A program made the position numbers and the translations under genes. Below, piece after piece: positions 49,045-61,739 of a DNA stretch of 64,000 bases; the first letter of the stretch is position 1; every line of letters begins with the position of its first letter. This stretch comes from Pyrocephalus nanus (taxonomy: Eukaryota; Chordata; Aves; Passeriformes; Tyrannidae). The notes beneath the pieces were generated by a model. It ran no database searches and was not told the DNA's origin. It saw nothing but the letters and a program-made list of their open reading frames with translations. The DNA is taken from positions 4,307,501-4,371,500 of the forward strand of contig CM076277.1 of assembly GCA_038380795.1 (NCBI GenBank). The letters are read 5' to 3'.

Positions 49045-49442
49045 TCATAGAATGGTTTGGGTTGGAAGGAGTCTTAAAGATCATCCAGTCCCACTCCCTG
49101 CCATGGGCAGGGACACATTTCCACTAGCCCAGGTTGCTCCAAGCCCCGTCCAACCTGGCCTTGGACACTTGCAGGGATGGGGCAGCCACAGCTTGTCTGG
49201 GCAACCTGTGCCAGGACCTCACCAACCTCACAGGGAAGAATTTCTTCCCAATATTCAACCCAACCCTACTCTCTGTCAGTTTGAAGCCATTCCCACTTGT
49301 CTGTCACTCCACGCCACTCACAGAAGTTTCTCTCCAGCTCTCTTGGAGTTCCTTCACGTACCAAAGGTCACCCCAGAGCCTTCTCTTCTCCAGGCTGAAC
49401 AATCCAAATTTTCTCAGCCTTTCCTCACAGGAGAGCTGTTCC
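49045..49442 (-). mobile_element. CR1 LINE 3'-end fragment, longest copy here
   Basis: The plus strand reads as reverse-complement CR1 over about 400 bp: CATAGAATGGTTTGGGTTGG, GCCATGGGCAGGGACACATT, CCAACCTGGCCTTGGACACT, GAAGAATTTCTTCCC, CAGAGCCTTCTCTTCTCCAG, and CTCAGCCTTTCCTCACAGGA. A 226-codon plus-strand frame (49019-49699) runs antisense through it and is not a gene. It is 5'-truncated. Confidence 0.96.
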
Positions 49443-52400
49443 CTGTGACCCTGGCACACCACAAGCTCTCATGGATTTCATGGAATGTGCCAACAGGAGA
49501 CACACTCACTGGGAAGAGGAGGGACATCACAGCCCAAGCTTTAACCTACATTAGACACTTAGCTCAGGTAGGGACACCTCCAGCACCTCAACAATCAGGA
49601 ACCCAAGCTTTCCAAAACAGCAACTCAGAGCACACCAACTGGTGGCTTAAGCAGATCACACTCGTCCCAGCAGGCAATGGAATGTCTGGATGTTGCTGAA
49701 TCCAGGATGACGCTGGCCCTGCTGGTTGCTGGAGAGCACCAGCCTGACTCACAGGTCCCTGTCAGGCTGACACAGAACAGGGCAGGAGAAAGCCATGGTG
49801 CAAGGCATCTCCTGGAAGGTGAAACTCAAGTTACCCAGATCCACTTGCTGGGGAGAAGTTTGGACTGGAAAGCACAGCAGAGGGAAACAGGGGGTGTGGT
49901 GTGGCATGTGCACTGCCCACACCAGAGACAACATCTGTCCCATCAAACACTCCCAAGACTGGCTTGGAATGGAGAGACAGAAAAGTGGCTGGAGCAGGGA
50001 GAGAAGCCAGAGCATCCATCTTCATTGAAAAAGGATCTTATCCTTACAGCAGACAGAGCCACAAGGATATTTTTTTATCCTTGAGGTTTATTTTCCCAGC
50101 GTTTCTGTATCTGACACCGGTCAAGAGGGATTCTGGGAAAAAAAAAATACAAATGATACTTTTAGTGTTTTATAAATGGAGATGTATGATCTCAGTGACT
50201 CAGGGAGAGCACAAGGCTATGGGATGGCAAGGAATAGAGAGGAGCTTGGAGATTTATTTCCCATTAGAGTGCAGCAGATGGGGAGGAAGGGGCACAGACA
50301 AAGCCAAATGATTTGATGGGGAACCAGAGCCAAAATGTAGAAAGGGCAAAAATCAAAACAAAACAGGCTGAAAGTTTTCCAGTGAAATGTTTTTCTCCCC
50401 CCAAGAAAAGTGGTATTTTCTACAAAAGCATATGTTCAGGGACACCCCCAGATTTAATGAAACTGTTATTATTTTTTAGTTTGCACTGAGTAACCTATCC
50501 CAAAACACCCAAAACCACCAGAAAAAGAAGTTTGGTTGCAGTAGATTTATTTCCATTGAAAATACGGGTGGAAGAAAAGGCTTATGTGCAATCCTGAAAG
50601 CAAAGGCTAATGTGCAATTCTCCCACCAATAAAATCTAATTTCCCCGCCATTTTTAAGGCTGAAATGATAAAGAAGAGGTAAGGAAAAAACATTTTCAAG
50701 GAGAGCAAGCTAGATGCTACAATAAAACTGTGGAAAGTTTTACCAACCTGGTTGCTGTTGTTACCTGTCAATCTCCCAGAGCTGCCATGTGAAGGATAAC
50801 CATGTCCTGGAGCCTGCTGCTTACAGCAGGGATAGGCTTATACACCCCAATAAAATGCTTTTTTCTCCCCTTGACCATCTCTCTTCATCTAGTAAAAGGT
50901 TTTATCTCTCTCTACAAACCTTGTGCTAAAGTGACACTTAACCCTCACTGACAACACATCCAGAACAACCAGGGGAGAGAGGACTGGGACATTCAGAGCC
51001 AGTGCACCAGGAATGCATCTCATCTGGGTCAGAAAAAGGGACCCATTGTTCCATTCCTCTCCTCTCTGAGGTTTAATCTGCTGTGACTCAGATCATGCTA
51101 CCCAAGCATCTCATCCCCCCTCACTTGTCCTTCTTGCATCGCCGGTGCTTCCTCTTGCCCTGTTAGATGTTTTCAGAGACACTAAAATAGGAAAATACAG
51201 ACAAACACCCACACACTACAAATTTAGCAAAGTGAATTGGAGAAGAGAGGGTTTTTTTCACATGTTGGCTTTTCCAGCACAGGCAACAATTGGTGCAAAC
51301 AGAACATTCTGCAGGATGTGTCATGTGCAGAGACCCAGCACAGATTTCAACAGCAGCAGTAGCTGTGAGGAAGCTGGTTTGTAACAACCAGCACAAAGTA
51401 ATGAAGCAATGAAAACACTAAACTATATTATTCTGCAGCCAAACTAAATGTCTTTTGGTCCTTCATGCATGAGCCTTCTAAGTGTAAACTTTTCACAGTG
51501 AGAGAAAGGAAATCACCCTTAGACTTCAGCAAGAATGATTCAGATAGCCCCAGGCAGCAGAGATCTGAGCCCATGAAGAACAACAGTTTTTGACTGCCTT
51601 TGGGAAAGTATTTGCTGATCTTTGTTCATGTGCAACATTGTTTTAAGCTACAAAAGACACGGAGGTTAATGGCAAGTCACCGGGAAGATGTTATTGTGTG
51701 CCTTCTTTTCATCATGCTTCCTCCCCCTTTGCAGAGGTGTAGGGACAAATGGGAGATGGACTGGCAGTGGAAGCTTCATCCCCACTCCCTAAGCAGAGGT
51801 CAGCCCACCCCTGGGTCTGAGCTCTGGCACTAGAATCTCAATTATTCTGAGAACGAAACAAGGCATTGCCATTGTAAAGGCTCTTCCAGTGCAGTTTTCA
51901 AAAGCAGATGTGCACAGGAATTAAAGCCAAACATCCATCAGCTCCACGTGACTAACTCAGGAACCCAGCACATGTTCGAAATTTGGTAAAGAGCGAGCAG
52001 GGGAAAAAATACCTTGAGGTTCCATTGTTCGATTATCTCAGCACTTCCCATCTCTGAAATAAACCCTTCTGATGGGCAGAGTACTTTGGAGGAGTCCCTG
52101 GGCCTGACAGCAGCAAATATTTCCTATTCAAAATGAAAAAAAGTGCATGGAGAAGACAGTGAAAACAGGGGAAAAAGACCAGAAAAAAACCCAGAAAAGT
52201 AACTGAAGAACCATAGGGTGAAATTCTGGACTTTCTAAGTCAGTGTCAAAACACTCCCACTGGTTTCCATATCTTACATAACTTCTTCTTTCATTAGTAA
52301 AACATCCTGACAAGTAGAGAAAAATTTATCATGAAGGACTTTGCTCACACTGTCCATCATTCCTTCTGCAGTGGCATCACCATGGTAAGAGATCAGCTAA

Positions 52401-53246
52401 GGTCCCCCATCCCACCAGCAGCACTGCTCTGATGTGCAAGTGACTGCAGCCCTTTGACCTCCACTGGCTGTAAGATAAGGAATGGGGCCTTTTCCTCTCC
52501 TGGCTAGGCAGGATTTCTGGCATTTATTTCAGAATGAGGAGAGGAGCATAAAAACTGCCACACAAACATGATGGGTTTTTATGAATACTTCTTACCAAAT
52601 TGATGAGATGTCTCTGCTCTGCACATGAGACTGTGCCTGTGCTCCCCTCTGACACAGCCTCCACAGGGACCAAGCTCAGCCCCACCACCACCCAGCAGTC
52701 CCAGGGCAGAATGAGATCAGCTGAACTCCTGCTCATGAGCTCCCCAGAGCTTCCTCCCAGCCCTGTAAATCAGCCATCCCAAGAAGAGCTTGGCCAGAAG
52801 GTGCCTCGTCCCTTCCAAGACTCACAGCCCTGCCCTCCTCTTCCAAAGCCATTTATTTGGAAAGGGCAAAGAGAGGTCCCAGCAAAGCCATGACTAATGC
52901 CTACCTAATCCCCACAGGAGGGGCAGAGCAGCTCCCAAGGAACCAGGCTCTTGTGCTTTCCTGACCCAGGCTGTGACAGTTTAAGAGAGAGCTCGCTTTT
53001 ACCAGTAAAAATAAATGCTTTCCTCATCAGAGATTAGAGAGGGCAGCTCTCCCTCTGTGTTACATCTGCAGGGCCAGCAGGGCCAGGGCACTGTCAAGGC
53101 TCTCAAGACCTGTCACAGTGCACCAAGGAATTAACCCAGGGCAGTCCAGAGGAAAAAAATTAGTGTGACTTTTGTCCTAACCTTCCAAGGTGTTAAATGC
53201 TGAAGTAATTGGCCAGTTTTCATTGTCACAGCCAAGCAAAACTCAC
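49443..53246. other. non-coding stretch, possibly intronic
   Basis: No confidently supported exon or repeat. 51163-51396 on the minus strand is open and cysteine-rich after a CTTCCTCACAG acceptor, but it has only a weak donor. If the minus-strand exons on either side belong to one gene, this stretch is intron. Confidence 0.4.
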
Positions 53247-53409
53247 CTTCACTTTCCCTGAGTAGTTGTTTCCTACTTTGGGTTTGATCACCAGAACGTG
53301 TTTAGTCCTTACTGAAACGTCCATCACATTCAGAGGTGTGAAATAGTCCCCAAATTCTATACACACTTTCAGTGGAAGCTGCTCTTCACTTGAGCTTAGA
53401 AAGAAGGTT
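53247..53409 (-). CDS. candidate internal coding exon (163 nt), unknown minus-strand gene
   Basis: The acceptor is excellent (GTTTGTTTGCTTCTCTCAG) and so is the donor (GTGAAG|GTGAGTTTT). The 163-nt segment takes one base from the previous exon and ends in phase 0. The peptide begins TFFLSSSEEQLPLKVCIEFG and ends VGNNYSGKVK. Its alternation of hydrophobic and polar residues looks like a beta-rich domain, though I do not recognise the family. It phases with the candidate exon at 54312-54352 upstream (which leaves AG, giving Arg at the junction). Of the exon candidates in this window this is one of the two best. Confidence 0.42.
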
Positions 53410-54311
53410 CTGAGAGAAGCAAACAAACAGCAAAAATGGTATTGCTTAAAAAATAAATAAATAGTGAACAGGAAGTCTTTGCAGTATGAAACAATCAGGC
53501 TCAGTGAAGTTCAGGAAATATCTATTAAAATGAAGACTACTTGAAATTACTGATTCTTTTCCTCCTCAAATGTGTATGTTTTAATTAAGTATTTTTAGTG
53601 TTTTATACTTCCTACATCACCAGTTCATTTGTAAGTTCCAACATCTTCACATACTTTTCAAGCTACATTTGTTCTTCTACTGGCAATTAATACTTCATTC
53701 AATTAATATTTTTACATTTACCAAAGAGCTATAAAAATCTTTTATCTTTGCAAAAACAATATATTCTTTTCATCATCTCCAGTGTTGTGCTGCAGGCAAT
53801 GTTTTGTAGGTGTACTTGAAAGTTGGGAAACAATTACACAGAGCTGGAGCTGTCAACGCTCTTCCTCTTCTTGGGGGAAATTCCAGCACTCAGTGGAGGG
53901 ATTTTGCTCAGAAATAGCTGCAGATACTGCAGTTACTGTTGTTTATTTTGCCCATATGAACATAAATAATCTCTTTTTATAGAAATATAAAATCCCCTGT
54001 CCCATCCATTCACCTTGACCAGTGTGCAGGAGCACTAAAGGACCTGCCTCCAGCACCTAATCCTAGGGGGGAACTTCCCCCCCTTGGAGGAGCTGATTGA
54101 GAGGCAGCACCCACTGAAGGGCTCCTGTGAAAAAAGAATGTGGAACATCATTCTGATGGGAACATCATTCTTCCCATACAGGCTTTCCCTCCTGCAAGGG
54201 TTGATTTCAAGGAGTTCTGCACGTTTGAGGGTGTGAGTGGAGTGTCTCTGTAGCAGAACTTTGCAAAGCAGAACTGCAAAAGGAATTCGTGTCAGCCAGG
54301 AACAGAATTAC

Positions 54312-54352
54312 CTGAGAGCAAGGAGTGCACAATAAATGGCCCGTGGCTCTCT
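54312..54352 (-). CDS. candidate short internal coding exon (41 nt), unknown minus-strand gene
   Basis: The acceptor is a C/T-rich tract ending TTTTTTTGTAG and the donor is CTCTCAG|GTAATTCTG. In phase 0 it reads REPRAIYCALLAL and leaves two bases, which match the one-base start of the next candidate exon 902 bases downstream (53409). All three frames are open in so short a segment, so its coding status rests on this phase agreement. Confidence 0.33.
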
Positions 54353-54875
54353 CTACAAAAAAAGGGAAGTTCATAGGGTAAAATATCACAAGGAAGGAAA
54401 CTATTTTAACCATATTTTAAAGCATATTTTAAAGAAAAAGGGTTTTAGTTTAGCAGAAGTAGTTTGACCGAGGAGTACTTTCCTGGTAGGGAGGGAACAT
54501 AGTATCCAACTTTGCTTTCATGATGCTGTGCCAACACAGCCCATTATGCAAGAGAGGACTTTCAAATTCTTATTTCAGAAAATAGGTCAGACAGAGCTCA
54601 AATGCTTTCTTGTTGAAACGCAGCTTAACGTGGATTTGAGTAACTATCATGGCTCAGTGCCAGTCAGCAACTTCAGAGACATTGCTGAGAAACGTCCTTC
54701 AACCTTCCTTTGCTTCAATCTTCCTTGTTCAGGGAAGGGAGGGTAAAGCAACAAGGCTGAGATGTCTCCATAAAGGAGAAGATCACAGGCTCTTGCCATG
54801 GAATTGCTGCAGCCAGCAACTCAAGCTATCCATGCCAGGCAACCTGTCTGCTGGTTTTGCTGCTGGACTGCTCAC

Positions 54876-54938
54876 CTTAAAGAAAGCAGCGAAGCATTGT
54901 CTGGAGGTGGGGCAAACAGAGAGGTGAAGCCCTTTCTG
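54876..54938 (-). CDS. candidate internal coding exon (63 nt), unknown minus-strand gene
   Basis: The acceptor is CATCTCCATCTCTGCAG (a tandem CAGCAG could shift it by three bases) and the donor is CTTTAAG|GTGAGCAG. Phase 0 to phase 0. The peptide includes HLSVCPTSRQCFAAFFK. It joins in frame to the exon at 54312-54352 across a 523-base intron. A second acceptor at CCACCTCCAG would leave only 25 nt. No domain is recognised. Confidence 0.3.
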
Positions 54939-55595
54939 CTGCAGAGATGGAGATGTCACATCAAAAGTTCATTTCAAGCACAGGTCAGGATTGACTGGAG
55001 GGGGACATGGTGGCAAAATCTATTATCAATTCTAATTTCATGGCTAAACCTCTGTAAGAACAAGGATAACAATTTTGAAAAGCATCGCCATGGAAGTGTT
55101 TCATTATTTTGTTGCATTTTTTTTTTCTTAAGGCTTAAAACTTGACATATTCAATCGATTCTACTGCTCCTTTTACATTGTGGATTAGTTAATTGCAGAA
55201 GCAAAAAAGGGTGCCTGATTTATTATGTATAGAGCTTTGGAAAACTACAAAAAGCAGAGGCACAGACAAGTCATCCAGCTCCTCACTGATGGCCTTCAGC
55301 AACAGCAAAATGAGACTGACTATGGTAAAAATGCAAATAAAAAAAGAGCAACATATGAATTCAGGCCTCTGTCTTCATTACAGAATCAATAGGAAATGCA
55401 TTAATTCAGGCAGCCAAAAGTTTAGAGCAAGCCAAAGAAAAAAGGAGAACAAACACCAGTCTATCACATCTGTAGCCCTGGCTGCAAGGAAATGTTGCCA
55501 AATTACTAACCACGTCTATGGCAATTTATACCTCCCATCACCCCAGGTGGGCTCTCATTGCCTCTCTCAACAATTCAGAGAACAAGTTTTCCAAC

Positions 55596-55621
55596 AAAAA
55601 AAAAAAAAAAAAAAGGGGGGG
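55596..55621 (+). repeat. A(19)G(7) homopolymer junction
   Basis: Nineteen A followed directly by seven G. It lies inside a 215-codon plus frame (55193-55840) that I regard as chance. Confidence 0.9.
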
Positions 55622-56762
55622 CTGTTTAATCTGGGGACAGGAGGAGTCTCTCTTGAAGTCTCTTCCACGATGAGAACAAAAATTGCCAAACCCCATCGAA
55701 CTGGACTTGCAGAAAATTTAAACTGGATTTCCAGAGCAGTCCAGAAATCCTCGCCATTTCTTCCCAGATGTTTCTCCTGCTGGAATGATGCCTGTCCTGC
55801 TGCAAGGAGGGCTCATGCTCAGTGCCAGCACCTGCTCTGAGGGCTTTTCAGTCACGCTGAGGAGCAAAACTGATCAGCAGCTGCCTGGGAAATCCTCGAG
55901 GGTGAGATTCAGATACTCAATCTATTCCAGATAAAATGTAAGAACTTGATAAATTCAGCAGTGATACCAGCTGCTTTTGAGGAATCCATTACACAGCCAT
56001 CAGCTCATGACAACTCTTGGCTTTTAAAGACTGAACCAGTGACACAGAGGAGAGATCTACAGGCAGCTACCAAACCTCAGAGCCCCTTGGAGCTGAGGCA
56101 TCCCCGATAAAGCAGTGAGCCTGTGCAAACTGAATTTAGGGCTGAGAAAATGGAGCTCAAACACGTGCAAAGCTTTCACTCACTGCCTGGGTATGGCTAT
56201 GAATCAAATTTCTGCACTGCTCTTTGCCAATTAATACCTCCAGATAAAGCTCACCAGGGAGAGACTTCCAACAGCAAAGATTTTGTGTGCTCTGCTGCCC
56301 TGATAGACATCGTAGCACTTTACTACTGTTTTACATGTCCAAATATTTGCCTGGATAAATAGATTTAGAATAGTTTGAATAAGCTGCACTTTGTCTTAGG
56401 AAGCTGGATGAGTCACATCAAAATGAACTATTCTGGAAAAGGTCTACAGCACAATTATAGAGGGGGAAATGAAAGGAGAAATTGCCACTAAACAATGTAT
56501 CGAGTCCAGACTGTGTGAAATGTGAGTGGTCCACAGATTCAAAGAAAATTTGCCAAAGAGGCATTTCCCCAAATCCAATATTTATGAAAATATATTTATG
56601 AAAAATCGTTTCATAAAACATTCAATTGGATAAACACCTTTTTAAAACATAAAATACATCCTTTTATTTTTTTCCTGTTTAAAGTGAAACTCACAGAGAA
56701 TTAAGCTCACTTCGAGCATAACTCCTTGAGGTGGTTACTCACATGGCTGGACTAACTGGCCT

Positions 56763-56864
56763 GTGTTAGGACTAGGTACTGTCCTAACACAACCTGTGAG
56801 CTCAAAAGGTACTAACTAGTGGAAAAGTCTTGCCAACCTAGAGTTAGAACTAGTTAGAACTAGT
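56763..56864. repeat. inverted repeat plus short tandem repeat
   Basis: GTGTTAGGAC (56763-56772) and GTCCTAACAC (56781-56790) form a perfect 10-bp stem with an 8-nt loop. Fifty bases on, GTTAGAACTAG is tandemly doubled (56843-56864), followed by TCCTAGG. The TTAG/CTAG words are shared by both. The origin is unknown. Confidence 0.7.
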
Positions 56865-58460
56865 CCTAGGGTCTCCAAAACTCCAGGGAGTCCTTGTGAA
56901 AGCTGTCTGCTCGGCTGGACTGCCATGGTGCTACAGCTCCTGAGCCCCTGCAGGAAGGTGGCCTTAGGTCTGGACCCAGAACATCACATTTAAGGAAAAG
57001 AAATGGAGAGGCTTGAGTAGAAACCTTCCTGACATTCTGGGAACACCCCTAGAAACGTGGCACAGATATTTGAAAACAACATTTTTCGCTCTTATTCTTC
57101 TTATACCACAAGGAGGCAAAAAACCCCAATAGCACACACACTGTAAGAAAAGGCTTCCAGTCTAATTTTGTGTCTCTCAGGATACAGTGAGAAACCTCAC
57201 ATGCTTCAGAGATCCAAGTGGAGGTTTAGCAGGTTATGTAGATTGATTGCAGGCAGAGAATTAAGGAAGCAAAGAGTGATATTCCCACCATTAAATATAG
57301 GCTGGAGTCTTAAAAAGGCACAAAGAGAGGGAAATGAGAACCTTTGAAATTGAAGTTATTATGTGCTGCATCAATTGCCAGAAATTAAGCCTTAATATCA
57401 TTCTCTTGCTTTTATTCCCCTCCCCTTCAGCAATAACCCACTCCCCTCAGTCTCTTTCTGCACGTGCAACTCCTCGTGTCCCACATATTTGGAACCACTT
57501 TTTTTTTAGACAGCAGACCATCACCCACCAAAATGCTCCAAACCCAAAAACTTCACCATGGATCCAGTAACCTCTCTCCCTGGAAGTCCCCCCTGTACTA
57601 AGCTCCCCAGGACTTCCCCATGCCTGTGCCACAGGCTGGACCATAAACCAAGATCCTATTCCTATAACTGCTTTCCTACCAGCAGTTAATCTGCTGCTAG
57701 AAGGATCTGCTGAGGCATCTGTGCTTTCTCAGCCTTGTCTTTCACTCTGTACACAGGATTTAGTAAAAAAGTCAATTGACTCTAGTACTTCCCCTTCTTC
57801 TTCATTTCTTCCATTTAAAAGTAAGAAACAGTCCAAGGCCAACAGGCCAACTGGAAACTTGCAGCGTGGCAACTTCCATTGCCTTCCTTCCTCCAGGAAC
57901 ACAAAGGAATAAGCCCAAACCCTCTTTCCTCCTGTTCTTCAGCCTCTGGCTCTGTGTGACACGTGTACTGTGCAGACAACCTGCATTCTTTTACACACAC
58001 TCATCAAACAGGAGACAATTTCAGCCCTTGGCTGGTTCCTTCTGTGTGGGGACTCCAAGCCCACGTTGTTGGTGCTGCTCTGTCCCACCTGCAGTTTAAA
58101 CCCCACCAAGGGCTAGAGGATTTTATGAGCAATTTTATGACCCTTCAGCAACACCGGTCCTGTTTGGCAGCCCCTGTGCCATTCCCAGACAACCAGGTAG
58201 CCTCTCAGGAGTGTTGGTGACTGCACAACAGGGTGTTCAGGTATTACAGAATATGAACTGGAACTGCAACTGGATGAAGGTTTGCCAGAGGAAAGGAGAT
58301 AGAAACCTGTCCTGTAGGGCTGTTAGCACCCAGAAGCTCCTTAGAAATAGATACCATAAAGATTTCTTACAGCCCACATTAAAGTACACTGTGCTCTCCT
58401 CAGCCACAGGAAACGACCCCAAATCCCCTCTGCAGCCACAGGGAACTTTGCTCCTCTTAC

Positions 58461-58582
58461 CCATGTGAATGGCTGATGCTCTCCAGGCCCCACGGATACT
58501 GCACCCAAAATCAGAGCATGGCAAAGGTTCAATCACATCAGTAGCAACAAGTATGAAAACGGTGTTATATGAAGGTAAGAAC
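58461..58582 (-). CDS. candidate internal coding exon (122 nt), unknown minus-strand gene
   Basis: The acceptor is TTTTTAATTCTCTCTCCACAG and... (given in part: AATTCTCTCTCCACAG); the donor is CACATGG|GTAAGAGG. One frame is open throughout: it takes one base from the previous exon, begins FLPSYNTVFILVATDVIEPL, ends RGAWRASAIHM and leaves one base. The first third is hydrophobic; two cysteines (PCSDFGC) follow. Its starting phase fits the second open frame of the candidate at 63534-63620. No family is recognised. Confidence 0.38.
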
Positions 58583-59421
58583 CTGTGGAGAGAGAATTAA
58601 AAACCCAAAACTAACAAACAAAAAACCCCCACAAAACTAGAGCAACACATGATCAAGGTGAAAATCAGAAAGCTGCAAGATCACAGGCAATTATGGGTGA
58701 CTTTCTTGGCAATCAGAACTTGCAAATCAAGTCCACCTCCTGCCCTGGTGGCTGATTGCCAGGAACAAGTTAATTAACCAGCACTAACAAATGCAGGTCT
58801 AGACTTTAACTAGATGGCTCCACCTCCCCTTGGCAGCTCCCCCTGACTGACCTATAATTGCCCATGGGCCAAATTCATCCTTGGGGAAAAGCTTTTTTTC
58901 CCTTAGCTTGCACCAGGAATTAATTCAGTATGCCTTGGCATTTTCCCCATAACTTAAAGAAAATAATAAAATCTTTTTTGTTTGGCTGGGTTTTTTTTAA
59001 CCTTCCCTCAACATCACTGAGCTTTCCCATTTTACTCCAACCACCTTCACACCACAGGCTTGCAGCCAGCTCCTTTTCTTTCAGCTGATATTTGTAAGCA
59101 TTTGTTTTATTTTACATGTTGCTCACTAAACTTTTTCCAGTTCATGTGTCTTATTCTAAAACTACAATTCACGAAATAGCCTAATTCTCCAAATGGTGCT
59201 GAACTGAGTGGAATAATTACCTTACTTGTTTTAGGCCTCTGTTGGAGTCCAGAATTACACACTTGGAAAATTATGATTGTTTTATCCTCTTCTTTTTTTT
59301 TTTTTTTAATTCTTTGAGTTTCACAAGATGTGTGAAAGACAGGTTTTTATAAAGGACATAAACCCAGCCATAACTATAATTACCACAGACAGAAAAGAAT
59401 TCAGAGAAAAGATGATTTTAT

Positions 59422-59545
59422 GATTAAGGCATTGGAGTAGAAACTCCAAAATTTAGATTCTTTTTGTGGCCCTGCCAAAACCTCTCTCTATAACCTTTGC
59501 TGAGTTAATCCCTCTGTGCCTCAAATAAAATACTCTGGTACTTCC
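59422..59545 (+). mobile_element. MIR-like SINE remnant
   Basis: GATTAAGGCATTGGAGTAGA matches the 5' side of reptile/bird MIR-type SINEs. Then come GTGGCCCTGCCAAA and, most clearly, GAGTTAATCCCTCTGTGCCT followed by CAAATAAAATACTC. It is highly diverged and only partly alignable by eye. Confidence 0.6.
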
Positions 59546-61143
59546 CTGTTTTACAATAGCTGCTTCTTAAACACATTCATTCACATTTGTGAGCTGTTCA
59601 AACACACCAATAATCAGAGAACCACAATGACTGGGTTGGTTAAAATCATCTGGCTGTATTTAATCATCTCTTGTCAGAAGTGTGTGCATCTTTAATCACC
59701 AGCACATGGGATATGGCAGCGTTGCTGCTGAGAAATAAACATTATACTAAAACCAAATGAAATAAAAACAAGGCAAAAATTCCACATTCCCAACAAAAAA
59801 TACTTTGCAGATCAGGGCAGCAATTGTATAAATGAAGCTTAGCATCTCCCCATTCCCATTCCCCCAAAACAGGGATAGGGAAAAAGAAACCTTATCAAAG
59901 CATCAATTCATATTCAACTGGAGGTGTGTGTAGTCAAGAGCAATTACAGCAGCTCCCGGACTTCCATTTTGATATCAAGGAAAAGTACCCAAAAGAAATG
60001 CTATGAAAGGCACACACATAGCTTTAAAAACAACCTTACAAGGAGGATGCCAGAAGAGCCAGGGGCATCAGTCACCTCTGTTTCCAGGACATGATGAGGA
60101 CACTGAACTTTCAGAGTGAATTCCATTTAAAAGCTGTGGGATTGAGCAACAGCTGAAATGAGAAAGCAGAAAAGTCAAAGCTACAGCAGCACAGCAAGGG
60201 AGGGTCACTGTGGGAATGTGTGAGGGCAGCTGCCTTCACCTGGCACCTCAGTGCCTTGGTGGCAGCTTTGGGCATGGGCTAAGGCAGACCCAGAAGGTCT
60301 TTCACCTCCTGCCGTTGCCACTCTGAGCCCTGCTGGGGTCCCACTCTTGTACAGAAACTGCTGCCACATCCTCCCACCCCTTTTCCTGGGAGAAAAGGCA
60401 AACTCATGGGTGTCTCCCTTCTTCTTTTTCCCTCCCTGAGCACCAAAGGCTCAGGAGGCTGCTGTGTCAACCGATCCCCCCCTTCCCTTTTCATTGCTTT
60501 AATAAATTAAGCTGAGCAACAATAGAGATGAGAGAAAGCAGGACAATGTGGTAAATGTAGCAGAAAGAAATTTGAATTGTAATGAGGAGAGCTAATCAGG
60601 AAAAGAATGGACTATAGAAAAAAGCACTAATGAGTTTCTAAATAAATTCAAAAGGTTAATATTGTTCTATCTAACAAATACGAGAAGAATCCCAATGTGA
60701 AATTAAAGGCCTCACTCCAGTGCCCTTGCAGCCATATGTTAAATCTGTAACACCCACTCTATTTACCTCCCTGTCCACCACAGCTTCCTGATACCTCCCA
60801 TGGATGGCTCCTGGAAATGGGATCTCTTCAGGTCAGCCACATCTCTCCATCTCTTTTGTGTCTGTGCTTCCAATATTTGAGCCAAAGTCAATAAGTCACA
60901 TACTCCCTTTGACCTACAGAGTTTGAACCGAGATTTTTTTTTTGACTTGTTTATGTTGGCAGTGGCAAATCAGTAATCAAAATACGGTTTTCAAACCAAG
61001 GGGGATGTGTGTGTGTTTGTGAAGTGCTGGACAACACAGTTTTCCAGCACATTTGTATTCCCTTTTATCATCACGTGCATTGACAGGGTGGATAAAAAGC
61101 CAACACAGGTTAACTGATGAAAGAGTAAGAGAAAATAAAAGTT

Positions 61144-61272
61144 AAAAAAAAAACAAACAAAAAACAAACAAACAAACAACAACCAAACAAAAACAAAAAA
61201 AACCCCACCAAACACACAAAACAAAACAAAAAAAACAAGCTGGAGGTTTATTGTTTGTTTGTTTTAATTTAT
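61144..61272. repeat. CAAA/A-rich tract followed by TTTG repeat
   Basis: 61144-61238 is A-rich with ACAAACAAACAAACAAC. At 61250-61272 it is followed by ATTGTTTGTTTGTTTTAATT, the complementary word, so the two parts could pair as a hairpin. Confidence 0.8.
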
Positions 61273-61739
61273 GTGATGCCAGTACTTCACAATACAAAGT
61301 TAAGATTTTCTGTATATAATCAAAAATTAAAATATTCAGAGTCCTTTATGCATTCTATTACAAAACATGGTAAAAAATTTTTTTTCAGCCGAAGTATAAT
61401 ATTTTTTTTAGGTGAGGAAATCAGTCCCTTTCAAGAATAAAAGAAAAATCCAATTCTCAGTGAAGTAATAGACTCACAGGCTTTTTATAAGAATAGAGGA
61501 TCTGCTCTACAATTTTTTTACTTGAAGGAAGGAAATGGTGCCATTATAATATTTTACACTGAATACAAAAAACCAGAATGACATCACACTTTGGGGAGAA
61601 GTCTGAGAGTATTTGTGTACGTGGCTGTTCATCTGTCTTCTGAACTGCAAACAAAATCTAGTGGGGAGAGACGAGGGCGGCTGCACATTTATCTCCCCCT
61701 GGTTCAAGGCTGGCAGGAGATGAGTTAGGTGCAGTCCCA

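Larger units (their letters stand above)
54939..58460. other. non-coding stretch, possibly intronic
   Basis: At least one exon starting with two bases and ending in phase 0 would be needed here to connect the candidate exons at 58.5 kb and 54.9 kb. I did not find a convincing one. The segment 56751-56801 has acceptor- and donor-like ends but the wrong closing phase. Confidence 0.4.

Noticed and set aside
49019..49699. 226-codon plus-strand frame
   Set aside because: It runs antisense through a CR1 3' end and has no splice or domain support.
52363..52385. Plus-strand 13-nt microexon-like segment between CCTTCTGCAG and CATG|GTAAGAG
   Set aside because: Too short to support without transcript data; no partner exons.
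55193..55840. 215-codon plus-strand frame
   Set aside because: Low-complexity, crosses an A(19)G(7) homopolymer, and has no domain or splice support.
56751..56801. Possible minus-strand exon between acceptor CTCACAG and donor CCAT|GTGAGTAA
   Set aside because: Its starting phase fits the 58.5-kb candidate, but its closing phase does not fit the next exon, and most of it is the 10-bp inverted repeat.
61100..61120. Strong minus-strand acceptor (TCTTACTCTTTCATCAG) with an open frame after it
   Set aside because: No consensus donor occurs before the frame closes.
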